NCBI GenBank assembly: GCA_014529385.2
Contig: CM043955.1
Coordinates: 150,613,640 to 150,677,639, forward strand
Direction: 5' to 3'
Source of the DNA: Adiantum capillus-veneris
Taxonomy: Eukaryota; Streptophyta; Polypodiopsida; Polypodiales; Pteridaceae
Length of the DNA: 64,000 nucleotides
Part shown: one piece after another, positions 44,780-58,883 of the stretch
How positions within the stretch are numbered: position 1 is the stretch's first letter
How the letters are laid out: every line of letters begins with the position of its first letter
Notes under the pieces: model-generated
The model's input: only the letters and a program-made list of their open reading frames with translations
Told to the model about the DNA's origin: nothing
Databases searched by the model: none
Made by a program: the position numbers and the translations under genes

Positions 44780-46215
44780 GTTACAACCATGGCAATTCTT
44801 GACAATGGAGCAAGTGTGGCCATTGCAACCAAAGAGATATGGAAGAAGTGGGGAAATCCTGCCTTGAGAGCCACAAGGAGGAAATTGCAATTAGTAGATG
44901 GTTATATGGAGAAACCCCTACAGCTTCTAGAGAAGGTAATTGTTACTTCTTGCGGCATTGATTATGAGCATATCTTTGCTATAGTAGATTTTGGCAAGAA
45001 AAACAACTACGGCATATACTTGGACGACCATTCATGCGACAATTGAAGATGGTCCAAGACTGCGGATATGATCATATATACCTCAAGCATATGGGAACCA
45101 CAACGCCCATAAACCTTAAAGACCATATTTACAGAGATGTAAATTGAACCCTTGAGGAGTTTGATTCACGTACATTAGTAGGATCTGAGCTTCCATCTTG
45201 GTTAGATAAGCAAAAGGAGCTATGGATGTGTGGAGCATCTCACTGCGAAAGTCTAAAACAAGAAGAGTATATTCTAGAAATGGAAATTGAAGATAAGGAA
45301 TATATTCCTGAACCCTTCCATGAAGAAACTCTAGAGTCTTTAGAGTGGACACATATTCTAGTTACCCTAGATGTGTCTGCTATTTTGGATAGTCAACGAC
45401 AAAGCTTTGCAACAAAGATGGTTATGATGTGTTCATACTATATGGTTAGCATGGTAAATGGGGAAGATAAAAAACCAGTCTCTGAACAACCCAAAAAAAG
45501 ATGACCCGGTGGAAGTAGACAAAGGAGTTGTTTTACGACTCTCCAAAGAATCTTGAGCGAGATGAGGACGCAGATGATGAATGCTCAAACAACCCGAGTG
45601 AAATAGAGGAAGCAATAATGGATGTTAGGTTCTACGACTTTCCAAATCAAATACCTAGTTGTCAACAATGCTATAAGGAAAAGAGAACTGAGTGTAGGGC
45701 TAGAGAGAATCCGATGCCTAGAATAAGAGAACAAACACAATTTTTGATGTTTGCAAAGCTGACAATTGTGCTAAAGAAAAAGTTTCAAGGATATTCTCTA
45801 GATTTTGGGATTCAAAGACACAAGACAGTATAAGAAACACGAGAAAACAACTTGAACTTTTGAAACTGAAACAAAACACAAGAAAACAAAAGAACCAGGA
45901 CTAGATGAGTTCAAAAAAACTAAATGGACCAAAGTTGAGAGAAAGAAGAAATACAAAGAGCTCAAAAAACTCTAAAGAAAGTGTGGACAATGAAAATAGA
46001 GAGTGGTGAGGAAGAGGGTAAGAAAAATGATGAAAAGATTAGCGTGCCTTCCCACTACATGAAATTCATTATTCAAGATAGAAAGGTAGTGATGACACAA
46101 CCCATACAAGAGCAAAAGGACAAGGAGTCATATGACGGGCTAGAGGATGCAAAGAAGATAGATTTGACAGAGCTAGGAGAAGAGCCAAGGATGGTCTATA
46201 TAGCAATTGTTCTTA
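44780..46215 (+). pseudogene. pol: Element H protease and start of reverse transcriptase region
   Basis: The retropepsin begins with AILDNGASVAIATKEIWKKW (active site DNGAS, where D-S-G is usual) and LQLVDGYMEKPLQLLEKV. After a frameshift near 45015 it has the ILGRPF-type motif and QLKMVQDCGYDHIYLKH. A TAG-free acidic ORF follows at 45226-45504 (EYIPEPFHEETLESLEW). The last recognisable piece, at about 46160-46210, is ELGEEPRMVYIAIVLS, which normally lies just before the reverse transcriptase domain. Everything from there to the 3' end (RT, RNase H, integrase) is missing. Confidence 0.8.
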
Positions 46216-47013
46216 GTACGGAAGGAGAAGGGTAACAGTGTTATATGACCCAATAGTGTTACATGACCCCCCAAAGTTACAAAATTAAATGCTAAAAACA
46301 AACAAACAAAAAAATCAAAAGTGCCACAATGTAAAATCTCAAGCTGGAAGAGAAATCCCAGCTTGATTTGGTACTTCACTCATATGTATCACCTATGGTA
46401 CTAGAGCCCTAGAGGTTCCCAGTGTGGGCACTTTTCCTTAAAAAGCAAAAAACCAAAGGCATACAAAATAAGGACACACATCAAAATTGAATCAATGTGA
46501 AAAGACTTTGGGGGGTCAAAGAAAATGGGATAAGTCAGGTGATGATTTCATGAGAAATTCCTTTCATGATAGTTTAACTACAAGGTCTTCTAGGTATAGC
46601 CTCTAGTCAGCTCTCGGACATGAAATACTTGGCTCTCGTGATTAAACAACTTAATTGACCAGAGAAAATTGAGAAGCTTGTCCATGGTATTAATAGTTGA
46701 CCTCTAGTGCCTTTCGATCGTTAAATTAGCGAGCCAGACTTGTTTAGTTTTTCACCTTTACAACTGCTTATGCGTTTGATTATATTACAGTTTAATGTTT
46801 ACTGCTGACAAATTGTTTAATATTCTGTTACCAATCAATTTGTGTGCCTACAAGTGCAAATGATTTTTAATTGTATATGAGAATGCAATTACTGTGCCAA
46901 TTTTGGTTGATTTTGTAGTGATTGAAGAATGCTAAGGACATTCAATCTCGAATGCTCTTTCACCTCAATGAATGGGCTTCATCTCAACAACTTTCAAGGA
47001 TGGAATCTACATC
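46216..47013 (+). other. 3' non-coding region of element H
   Basis: Starts with two copies of a TGTTATATGACCC-like motif. It contains no ORF over 70 codons on the plus strand. Most of pol was probably deleted between the RT start and here. Confidence 0.5.
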
Positions 47014-47026
47014 AAGAAGGGGGGCA
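47014..47026 (+). other. Polypurine tract of element H
   Basis: AAGAAGGGGGGCA directly before TGTTAACCC. A purine run next to TG is the usual border of a 3' LTR. Confidence 0.65.
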
Positions 47027-47343
47027 TGTTAACCCTCAAGGACACCCTATCACCTTCGACGGACGCATATTATTTATTTGATTAAATCATGGACCGGACT
47101 TGTCAGTCATTTAGGTGTGTAGGTGATTGCCGATGAGAGGCGCACCACTTATCTTATTTTTACAATAATTTTGCAACAACCGGCCCTTGTGGGCACCCAT
47201 GTGTGAATGGGTCAAACTCTTATAAAAGGCCCATTTGACCTAAAATCCTTATTCTCGGGGGTGTAAACTAAGAAGTGCTCTTGCTCCATCTCTATCTCCT
47301 ACTCCTTTGTGTGCTCGCGTGTGTACATGTGTGTGTGTGTATG

Positions 47344-47419
<76 letters not shown>

Positions 47420-47690
47420 GCAGCGGCATATGCGGCAACAAGGCGATTGAGCGCGGCGACGGTGTCAACTCCTTCTTCACATCACAAGATCATTCACGAC
47501 GAAAGCATTGAGCGGTGAGTGACACACCATTGTTTCTTTGAGCTTGCTAGGACTATCTTGTTGTGTGCTTGTAGCCTTCGAAGGTCGCACACAGTGCACA
47601 GGAAAGTTCCCAACCTTCGACACCACGTGCAGCAAAGCGCACACCGATTATCACGTCGGTAGGCATCAAACTGCATAAGGTAGAGATTGG
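47027..47690 (+). repeat. 3' LTR of element H (right end approximate)
   Basis: Starts TGTTAACCCTCAAGGACACC. It has a good TATA box (TATAAAAGG, 47221) and a 70-bp GA array at 47347-47416, 120 bp downstream. The matching 5' LTR is not found in the window, so the right edge is a guess from composition. Confidence 0.6.
47347..47416. repeat. (GA)n array in element H LTR
   Basis: 70 bp of GA, downstream of the LTR TATA box. The many Arg-Glu or Leu-Ser ORFs crossing it are artefacts of the repeat. Confidence 0.95.
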
Positions 47691-48275
<585 letters not shown>

Positions 48276-48469
48276 AATGAAATGAAATGAATTGTTATAT
48301 TAACGTCTTCAAAAGGCCAAAAGTGACCTACGAGACCAAAAAGTTACAATGCAGTGTATATGATACAAAGTCAAATTAACAAAATAAATTAAACTAGGAT
48401 AACAAAATATAAATACTGCGGAATCCTAACCTAAGCTAATAGGTGTGAAAGGTGAAAGGCGTGAAATGT

Positions 48470-49503
48470 GTGAACTAAGCAGTACAATGTGTAGACAATA
48501 TGGGATGGAAGTAAAGATCCATCTTCATAGAGATCCACCTTCATCTGCACTCTGGATAATGAAAAAGTATGGCTCGAATCCTTTGTTGTAGTCTCCTTCA
48601 AAACTGTGTAGCTCCTCTTCTCCATCAGGGTCATCTAGATCTCCCAGCTCCAATGCTCGGTCTATGAGAATGCCAGTATTGTGGGCAGACCTCTCCACTG
48701 TTGGCTACTCCTCTGTCTGTTCTTCTGGGTGTACAATATCTAGTGTAAAGAAATCTGTGATCTATCTCTGGGGTTGTCTCTCTCCAGCTCTCCTCAATAA
48801 AGTTTATCTATGCCTATGTAACTCAAGTAGATATAGCCCAAGACATCTCTGATCCTTATAACTCATGACGCTAGATAGAGTCCCAAAACCTTCTCTGAAT
48901 AGACAATGAAAATAGCCTCATATCTCATAGTACACTGTGCAATGACATATGTAATGTACCTATGTCTCTGGCTCTAGATGGCATAAGCGGCATATCTTGC
49001 TATCTGCTAGTGTCCCTTTGAATCTGCCAGTCTCAATCTTGAGCTGATGTGAGGACGTGTGTATCTAGCCAATGGCACAACGCAAACCATGAGAAAGATA
49101 CATGTCCATATAGCTAGGTCAAATCACAAACCCATCCCTCGTGAGGTAGAGAAGATGCTCTCTATAGAAATCCATCTTTGTGCCCAACTCCTGTATCGGC
49201 TCTATCCATGTCCTCCTCTTGTTCAGCTGGATCAGATCCTGAAAAATGAGTCTATTAATCTCTACCTGCGTCAAAGACCTCAAGGGTGCCTATAGAGAGT
49301 ATTGAAAAGGAGGCAACCTGTCCATGGTGAAACCATGTGTCTGAAACCATGATGCCATCTGTGCATACCGGCATGATGTATCCCCATTAAGAGTTAATTG
49401 TCTGGAGGACTCTAGAGCCACCCTGGCGTATCTGTCTCTGGTAGTATTCCACAGACTGTGTACAAAGGAGACTGATCTGGTAAGCGCCTCAATCTCCATA
49501 GGG
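48470..49503 (-). pseudogene. LINE ORF2 C-terminal part
   Basis: Minus strand. FVHSLWNTTRDRYARVALES, ASWFQTHGFTMDRLPPFQYS and KMDFYREHLLYLTRDGFVT lie in one frame from 49480 to about 49080, with a stop after FQYS. Later pieces lie in other frames. This follows the reverse transcriptase domain in the intact protein. The segment between the plus-strand YADD part and this one is missing, as often at twin-priming junctions. Confidence 0.6.
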
Positions 49504-49902
49504 GGGGCAGCTAATTCCACTCGATTGATGCGTAGACTGCAAGAGATGGGGGTGCCCATAGAGATGATTTGGGGGATTATGGCTTTGTATAGATCAGTGA
49601 TGGGACATGTACACACTCGAAAAGGGGTATCTGATTTAGTTCACTCTACTATTGGAGTGAAACGTGGCTGCCCATTGTCTCCTACTCTATTTGGTATGTA
49701 TGTTGATGAGGTGTCTGATTACATTGACAGAGAGGGTGATAGGGGTGCCCAGCTAGCAGGGATGTGGATCCCATTGTTGCTATATGCTGATGATATTGTG
49801 CTGAAATCTGACTCACCAGAAGGTATGCAACAACATTTGGATGCACTGCGCATTTTTGCAGAGGATAGTGGATTGTGTAAACCGATAGTGGATTGTGTGT
49901 AA
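49504..49902 (+). pseudogene. LINE reverse transcriptase fragment
   Basis: Non-LTR reverse transcriptase motifs in one frame: LMRRLQEMGVPIEMIWGI, GVKRGCPLSPTLFGMYVDEV, and the catalytic LLLYADDIVL with SDSPEGMQQHLDALR. GCPLSPTLF and YADD are hallmarks of LINE RT. It stops in ...SGLC, then a short GATAGTGGATTGTGT direct repeat and the GA array. RNase H and endonuclease are not present here. Confidence 0.88.
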
Positions 49903-49906
49903 GCCT

Positions 49907-52020
<2,114 letters not shown>

Positions 52021-53960
52021 GGGGGGGTATTAACCCGTTGTTTGGTAGAGGCCAAGGTCAAGGGAAATTCAACGGTCCAAGAGAGTAGGCACTGGAGAAT
52101 CCTATTCAGCCCGCTTTGCCAAACGGGGGTCAAGTCCCAAGGGTGAATATTATTAGGGTGGATAAGCAGGATTTTGAAGTTTTGACCAATAAGAGGGTAA
52201 GAGCCAAAATGAAACCAAAGCTCACAAGGGAAAAGAGAAAGTGTATGAAGGTAGAGAGCAACTTGAGACTAGCAAAAGGACAAGACATAGCAAAATCAAG
52301 CAGGCAGATTTCTAGCTAGGATGCGGCTACCCCAAATATGACATGGTAAGTGATGTGAAAAATCAAAAAGCAAACATTACTTTTGGTAAGGTGTTGGCCT
52401 TGAATCCTAGGTTGAGGAGACAATGGTCTACAAGTGTTAGCATGAGGTTTCCAAGAGCAAAGAGCAATGTGCATGCGGTGCAGAATATGGCCTTGAGAGT
52501 TCACGTTTGAGTTCAAGGTCAACCATACGAGTCGATCTCACTTGGAGGACAATTTGGTCAATAAAGCTATTGATTTGCCAATCTATTCAAGGGTGGTGCA
52601 AGATGGGGTGAAAGAGGAGCATGATTTAGAGGATGCTTTTACAATGTGGTTTGATGGAGCGTATTGAAGGATAGTACAGAAGGCACGTGGAGGTGTGGAG
52701 ATACACAACCCACATGGCAAAGCCATTTTCTCAAAGGCTTATGATCTGGAGGATGTCTACACCAACAATGAGGTGGAGTATCTCACTCTAAATTTGGGTT
52801 TGAAGCAGTGCATGGAGCTCAACATTTCATGGCTGGTGCTAAAGGGTGATGCATTGCTAATCATCAAGAAACTGTTAGGCCAATGGTAGGTAAAAATAGA
52901 TTCTTTGAAGCATTAGTTCTTTTCCAGTAAGAAATGTTACAGTTCTTTGAAGTGATTCAATTCAAGCATATGAAGAGAGAGCAAAACCAAGAGGCAGACC
53001 AACTAGCAAGTAGCAGAGTGCAACTGCATGTGCAGGCCTATATGTGGCCCCAACCACTTATGCAGGTAGGGAGACTATAAAGGAGGTTGAAGACTTTTTG
53101 AGCACAAGGAAGTGTCCAGAGAGTTTGTCCAAGTTGCAAAAAGAGAAGAGTGGTGCAAAAAGCCCGCAAATTCACATTGGTGGGTGAAGACCTAATGAAC
53201 TATGGGTGAGACGAAGTGCTAAGAAGGGTGATGTACAAGGAAGAGATAGGTATGGTGCTGAAGCAATGCCATGAGGAAAGTGAACATCATGGTAAAGACA
53301 AGGTGCTGTTTCAAGTGTTAAAAGCAGGATGTTGGTGGAATTCCATAGTGAAGGATGTGCATTATTGGTGCAAAACCTGCCACAAATGTTAGACTATAGG
53401 CGAGAGATGGCTGGTAGCGGAGTCGCGGGGTGCCATCATCACACAAAGTCCTTTCAAGAAGTGGGGTTTGGATGCCATAGGTCCACTCCCAAAGTCTAAA
53501 AGTGGTAATAAGTATATTGTGGTAGTCATTAACTACCTCACAAGGTGGGGTGGAGGCCAAAGATGTGAAGGAGGTAAATGCACATGTGGTAGCTCAGTTT
53601 GTGTTTTATAAGATATGTTGTCATTTTGGAATACCATGGGTGTTAGTTTCTGATAGGGATTAGGGGTTTAGAAGCAAGCTAATGTGAGCATTAGTAGACA
53701 AGCTAAAAATTCAGCATCGGTTTTCCTCACCCTATCATCCCCAATGCAATGGTCTAGTGGAGAGTTCCAATGGGTAGATCATCAAGATGTTGACAAAGTA
53801 TGTGTATAAGCAAGAGACTGAGTGGGAATTAAACCTAGAGAAGTGTGTGTGGGCGTACAGGACATCCTACAAGGTGGCTACCAATTTCACTCCATTTGAG
53901 CTAGTCTATGGTAGGGAGGCCGTGTTGCCAGTGCATGCACAGTGGGAGCTTTAAAAGGTA
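52021..53960 (+). pseudogene. pol: Gypsy G2 RNase H and integrase, RT deleted
   Basis: After a weak ORF at 52116-52319, an RNase H segment starts at about 52638 (MWFDGAY, then a TGA) with KARGGVEIHNPHGKAI and LTLNLGLKQCMELNISWLVL, ending near 53020. Integrase traces follow: a zinc-finger part at about 53280-53400, FKKWGLDAIGPL-like sequence at 53455, and the core at 53690-53910 with FSSPYHPQCNGLVESSNG and FTPFELVYGREAVLP. Protease and reverse transcriptase are absent between 52320 and 52620. It is cut at about 53960. Many stops and shifts. Distantly similar to G1. Confidence 0.78.
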
Positions 53961-55087
53961 TGTGTCATGTCAATGCCAACATATGATGAACATTTTAATG
54001 AAAAAAATGGTGACAAATATCAATAGACATAAATAATTAGGGGTGAATATTTCAATCAATATACAATGAGAGTATATGTTTATAGAATACATCATCCATA
54101 TTTCATGTACAAAGTAGAAAAAATGATCATCATATCTGCAGGTGATCATCAGGACTGGGGCTAGGGCTCTCTTGATCATCATCTGTTGTAGAATGCTTTA
54201 GTTGGCTAGGCGGTTGTTCCATATCATAGGCATGCTTCAACTCCATGCTTGTACCCTACTCCTCCTCTACTAGGTCTCTTTCTCCATGAGCCTAGTTAAT
54301 CTAAAATTGACATAGAAACTTACATATAGCTCAAAATCCATTTTCCTTAAAGAGATATCTAACAACAATAAAAAATAATCACAAATGGCTCAAGCGAATG
54401 AAGTGTTGCTTGCAAGGCCCTATACCCACGATATGTCACCCTCTCAATCTTTACCACAGTGGGAGGTTGGCTATAGTCTTTGGTCTATATTTCAAAAAAT
54501 CCAAAGCGAGCCTACTTGATGATTCTCACAATCTTGAATATTGATTTTACAAACGTTTACTTACAAATCTAGTGGAAAATCCATGTCTCCCTATAAGACC
54601 AATGTGCAATGTGTATCCACTTTCACTCTAGCTTGTACAACCACTTGTTTTTATTATTGAAGGAAAAAATTCAAAGATTTGTTAAATGTACATATGCACT
54701 TAGGTTTACTGTAAGTATTTGAAGTGCAAGTCAACTCATTGGAGGAATATGAAACATACCCTTTGATGTGATAATTTCATCCCCGTAGTCATATTTTCTG
54801 TCTAAAATGGGCCCATGTCTCCTCAATGTAATCCAAAATTCCTCTTGTTTTCTAGTTGTATGGCATATCTTAGGCTCTTTCTTCATAATAAATCAATCAA
54901 TAGAGAATTTTACCTTATTTTCTATATGGTTCCGAGTTCTTATGTCAATATTGAACATTGATTTCTATTCTACATATGCAACTATTTGAATCATCACAAA
55001 CACCATCACCTCCATATATTGGTCACACATATATTCTCATCATGGTGAGGAGCCATCCACTACTCTAGAGAGTTTCAATCCACATGA
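53961..55087. other. No feature recognised
   Basis: AT-rich DNA of about 1.1 kb with only short ORFs. It separates truncated G2 from the copia C2 LTR. Confidence 0.5.
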
Positions 55088-55870
55088 TGTTAGGGTAATG
55101 GCCAAGTGGCCAGCCATTAACCCATCACTAACCTTATTATTTATTATCACAATAGAAGAAGACATCAATGGATATTTTGCTACACTGCAACTCCACCCAA
55201 AAATCTTTGTGTGTTCTCTCTTCTCCTCCACAATAGGAATTACACACCGCCCACTCCTGCATACCCACTCACTATTGTTATCAATATAACCATTATGCCA
55301 ACATCTCAAATATCAACATGAAGGATGGGACCTCTGCCTCTCATGAGTTGTCATTGTAGACTCAAAAACATCATACACATCAAATCAAAGTGAATGCCAA
55401 TATACCACTATTGCATATGCTTCAAAGTGGGACCACGTCAAAAAGATATCCACATATCCATACATACACAAAATCGCATAAAAGCATGCATCAACGTGAT
55501 GCCCAATGCTAGATAATGATGGGGCCAGCTCAACTTGGGCAGCGACCATGTGTGTGAATTCATTGTAATGGCCTTTGTAAGGCTCAACCTCTCTCTTTTC
55601 ATTTTTCTATCTATCCATAGACATATCCTCTGATCCTTTCCTCTCTTGTATGTATCCTCGTTCTTCTAGCTATTTCAATTAGAGAAGTCATTTTCTACAC
55701 CACCATGTGTGTGAACATGTTGTAATGGCCTTTATAAGGCTCAATAACCCAAAATGATATCTCTCACGTTTATTTTTTCTATCTACTCATATATTTATCC
55801 TCTTATCCTTTCCTCTCTTATATGCACCCTTGTTCTTCTATTCAGTGTCAATCAGAGAAGCCATTGGCTA
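55088..55870 (+). repeat. 5' LTR of copia element C2
   Basis: Starts TGTTAGGGTAA, as does the LTR at 58884. The first 235 bp align (TAACCTTATT, CTCTTCTCCTCCACAA). The end is fixed by the primer site at 55873. The last third has an imperfect tandem repeat of about 160 bp (55545-55700 and 55701-55868), each copy with ACCATGTGTGTGAA, TAATGGCCTTT and TCCTTTCCTCTCTT. Confidence 0.75.
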
Positions 55871-55872
55871 AT

Positions 55873-55885
55873 TGGTATCAGAGCC
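55873..55885 (+). promoter_or_regulatory. Primer-binding site of C2 (initiator tRNA-Met)
   Basis: TGGTATCAGAGCC matches the standard plant tRNA-Met primer site exactly. Confidence 0.9.
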
Positions 55886-56530
55886 TGTGTTCTCAAGTCC
55901 TAAGCTTAAAGTCTAAGGACCAATCAAGAATAAGTGGCTAGTTGTGAGCCTTCAAAATTGGTGCAATGGGTGTCGGGAGCTCAGCTAGCTCACAAGACAG
56001 TTAATAGCTCCTAGAGGAGCATGTAAGTGCATTGCGTGACTCAAAACGAGGTCAACAAGATTTTCAAAGGCATCCTAGGTCTCCTAGATGGGCATCTCAT
56101 CCCATTTTCCAGCTTGGGTGAGTCCAAGTACTACTTCTCTACTCTCCTTGCTTGTTCTTCGTGTGCTTTGCCTAGAGTCTTGCTGTGAATTGCTACACTA
56201 CAACTACCAATTGACAACGCTATGTTCTTAGCAAATCATTACTATTGTATTATTGCATGTAGCACTATTGCTTTGCAATTTTTAATGTTATGTGCTTTAA
56301 AAATCAAGGCTATTGCATTGCAAGAAATTCCCATGCTCAGCTTTTCTTACACTTAGTGCTACTAAGAAAAGACTCCAACGATTTGCTTAAATTTGCAATA
56401 CGGAGTTACTTCCCAACTCTAAGGATTCCTTCTCTGCAGAGTGTCAAACTCTACTTAATTCAATTTCCCAAACCTTAGCTTGCCCCCCAAGCTTGTACAC
56501 ACATGTCGTCGGAGCCGAGAAGAACCATCA
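55886..56530 (+). other. C2 leader, gag largely lost
   Basis: Sequence after the primer site. A possible short start at about 55967 (MGVGSSASSQDS) meets a TAA after 12 codons. No gag domain is recognised before the chromovirus fragment begins. Confidence 0.4.
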
Positions 56531-56544
56531 TGGCTCTGGTACCA
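56531..56544 (-). promoter_or_regulatory. Primer-binding site next to the chromovirus LTR
   Basis: The minus strand reads TGGTACCAGAGCCA, one base from the tRNA-Met consensus TGGTATCAGAGCCA, two bases after the LTR end. Confidence 0.8.
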
Positions 56545-56546
56545 CT

Positions 56547-58194
56547 TGTGAGGCATGGTGCGGAGTGTAAGTGCGCATAAGCACCATCAGCGGGTAGGAT
56601 GTAACATTTAATGGCCGAAAAGCTTATGTGTAGCGGAAATTAGCATGAACATAGTGGGCATTTCATTAGAATAGATTCCTAATGAGAATTACAAGAGTGC
56701 TTGGGTGGAGAGAGCAACAAAAAGCATAACACCTAGTTAGATAGCATCGACAATACTTTCAAAAGAGAGAGCAATTAAGCTATTGACAACAGTTGAGGAC
56801 CGGATTTGCATGGAGCCGGTCCCCCCTCCAAAAGGCTTTGTATTATGGTTTCTCCCTTCAAGAGAGACATTTTACAATACAATTCTTTGTGTTCCTTCAA
56901 GACTAGCTAGTGCAATGAAGATGGAAGCTTCATACACCAAGCAAAACACTTAATCAAACACAACTTGAATTATCCCCGTTCTCAGACCCAAGACCTCACA
57001 CACCTTCGAAGATGGTGAGAGCTAGCAGGGTATGAGAGTAGATTGAGAGGAAAAAGAAGTATCTTACGAGAAAGAAGTACATCTCCTCACATAATCACTC
57101 ATATTAGCATAGCTTAGCTTAGTAATTAGCTTGGTAGAGAAGATGAGCATGCATTGAAGCTTGGCTCTTGGTTGGATTTGCATCCACATGCCAAGAGAGT
57201 GTTGATGTAGGCTTCTATCTCACAAGCTTGGAGTAGGTGATGAGCTCTCCATTAAAGCTTGGGAGGAGATAGAGTATTTTCCCTTCACACATGGTCAAGT
57301 GTGAGAGTGTGTGTGACAATGCCCAGCAAAAATCAGCCCCCCCTCTCTCTTGGGCGAGCCCTAGTTGCTAAATAAGTCTGGCCTTTGCCTCATTGGACCT
57401 CCCCAGGTCAAGCCAATAGGAATTAAGCAGCATAAGTGATAGCCTTTAGACATGTGTCCCCCTTTCCCCTTTTGTGAGAGCTTTAGGTAATTAAATAATT
57501 AAACTAAACTCTCATTGGACCCCTTTGCCTCCTGGCCAATAGGAATCAGGCAAGCCATGGGGCTCCTGAATGCTCATTGGACCCCTTGGGAGACTGCCCA
57601 ATAGTCTTCTAGGAGACTTAATTCTCATTGGTTTCTTTTATTAAATGTTTTTAAATAAATTAAACTAGATTTACTCTAGCTTAATTCTCATTGGTCCACT
57701 TCAAGGGTCTTCCAATAGGAATTGGGCACACCTTGTGGGCATCTGGCCTAGGGAGCTGACATGTGTCCCTCATTCCCTTTGTGTAAAGGGAGCCTGTGTG
57801 TGTGTGTGTGTGTGGCTTTCTCTCTCATCCCCTAGCTTTGGGGCTCGCCCCCTCCCATGTAGGGATGTAGAAAGACTTTTTGGGCACACACTAAGCATCC
57901 AATTTTCCCTAGGGTTGACCTTTGGACACAACCTTTGAATTTTGGAACCTTAGCATTTTGGAAGTCTTAATGGGCTGAACCTTAGGGTCTTTTTGGCCCA
58001 TTGTTTCACATGGCTCTTTTGCAGATGCCCCCCCCCTTTGGATCCCTATTTTCCCTCCTTTGGATCCCTACTGTGGCCGGTCTGCTAACTTAACCAATAT
58101 TCTAGCTTTTTCTCCCTTGGCACTTCCCCACATTAAATGATCAGTTTAATATGAGAAAATCATTTAGGAGAATTAGATATTGATTATTATGACA
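56547..58194 (-). repeat. Chromovirus LTR, minus strand
   Basis: 1648 bp, from TGTCATAAT at 58194 to CCTCACA at 56547. It is the same family as 5338-7722. It is followed by a primer site, as a 5' LTR should be, yet preceded directly by a gag-protease fragment. It lacks the hAT-like insertion, the poly-C run and the 34-bp minisatellite of its relative. Confidence 0.85.
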
Positions 58195-58545
58195 TAGGAG
58201 ATCTCCCATCTCATAGGCTTGGATGCCTAGCTTGGTGGCCAACTCTGTGGATATGAAATTGTGAGTAGAACTAGGGTCAAAGAGAATAAAAGCATCATGT
58301 TCTCTTACCTTTTCCCAAGCATGGCATAGAGGAGATCCTTTGTGGTGAGCTTCCTCTTCTTGGATTTTGACCAAGGTAGCTCTAGGAGGCTCATGGCGGT
58401 TGTTCTTTTGGGGACAAGCACGGTACGCATGCCCTTGCTCGCTACACTTGAAACACTGGTTATCCTTGCGATAACGCTCAAGATCTTCAGGAGAGAGTTT
58501 AGTTTTGCAGCACAAAGATATGGGTGGGGATACTCCTGAGTGAGC
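58195..58545 (-). pseudogene. Chromovirus gag-protease fragment fused to LTR
   Basis: Minus strand from about 58515: KTKLSPEDLERYRKDNQ, an intact zinc knuckle CFKCSEQGHAYRAC, then protease EHDAFILFDPSSTHNFIS and KLGIQAYEMGDLL. It matches 1520-1830 closely. At MGDLL the coding sequence runs straight into LTR start TGTCATAAT, with TATG shared at the joint. The rest of pol is missing. The active-site triplet is DPS, so it was probably inactive or has mutated. Confidence 0.85.
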
Positions 58546-58559
58546 AGTCCCCTATACAC

Positions 58560-58795
58560 TCTAACTATAGGAATGTACAGAAGTGTGTGGGTCCATAGCC
58601 TGGGTGGTTGGGCAAGGCACAAAGTGCCTTTACCCCAACAACATGGAGGTGAGGTATTACTTCTTATGGGATGTGTTTGCAAATAGGTAGATTGAGTTTT
58701 CCAAAGTCCATACACATGGAAACCCTACAAATTCTCTTATGAGAATCTTATATTTGGAGGGGTTTGCAAATTGCATAGAGTTGATGGGTGTGGGG
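58560..58795 (+). pseudogene. pol: C2 copia pol, extreme C-terminus
   Basis: The only clear coding trace is FANCIELMGVG before TGA at about 58795, the same ending as copia C1 (FTHCIELMGVG). The rest of pol has been lost around the nested chromovirus fragment. Confidence 0.55.
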
Positions 58796-58872
58796 TGAAG
58801 CCAATGTCATGCTTCACAATTGTACAAATTTTGTACATAGTTTTTGTTTTACTCTACTTAGACTAGGTCATC

Positions 58873-58883
58873 AAGTGGGAGAT
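58873..58883 (+). other. Polypurine tract of C2
   Basis: AAGTGGGAGAT directly before TGTTAGGG. AAGTGGGAGATTGTT is the classic copia border. Confidence 0.85.

Larger units (their letters stand above)
48276..49906 (-). mobile_element. LINE with internal inversion (twin-priming structure)
   Basis: The 3' part is on the minus strand (49503 to 48276) and ends in short ATTTC repeats. An upstream part with the catalytic reverse transcriptase motif is on the plus strand (49504-49906). The 5'-most point of the inverted part sits at the junction, and its downstream end is outermost. That is exactly the layout made by twin priming during LINE insertion. GA arrays flank it on both sides, so it seems to have landed in a GA microsatellite. 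Confidence 0.75.
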
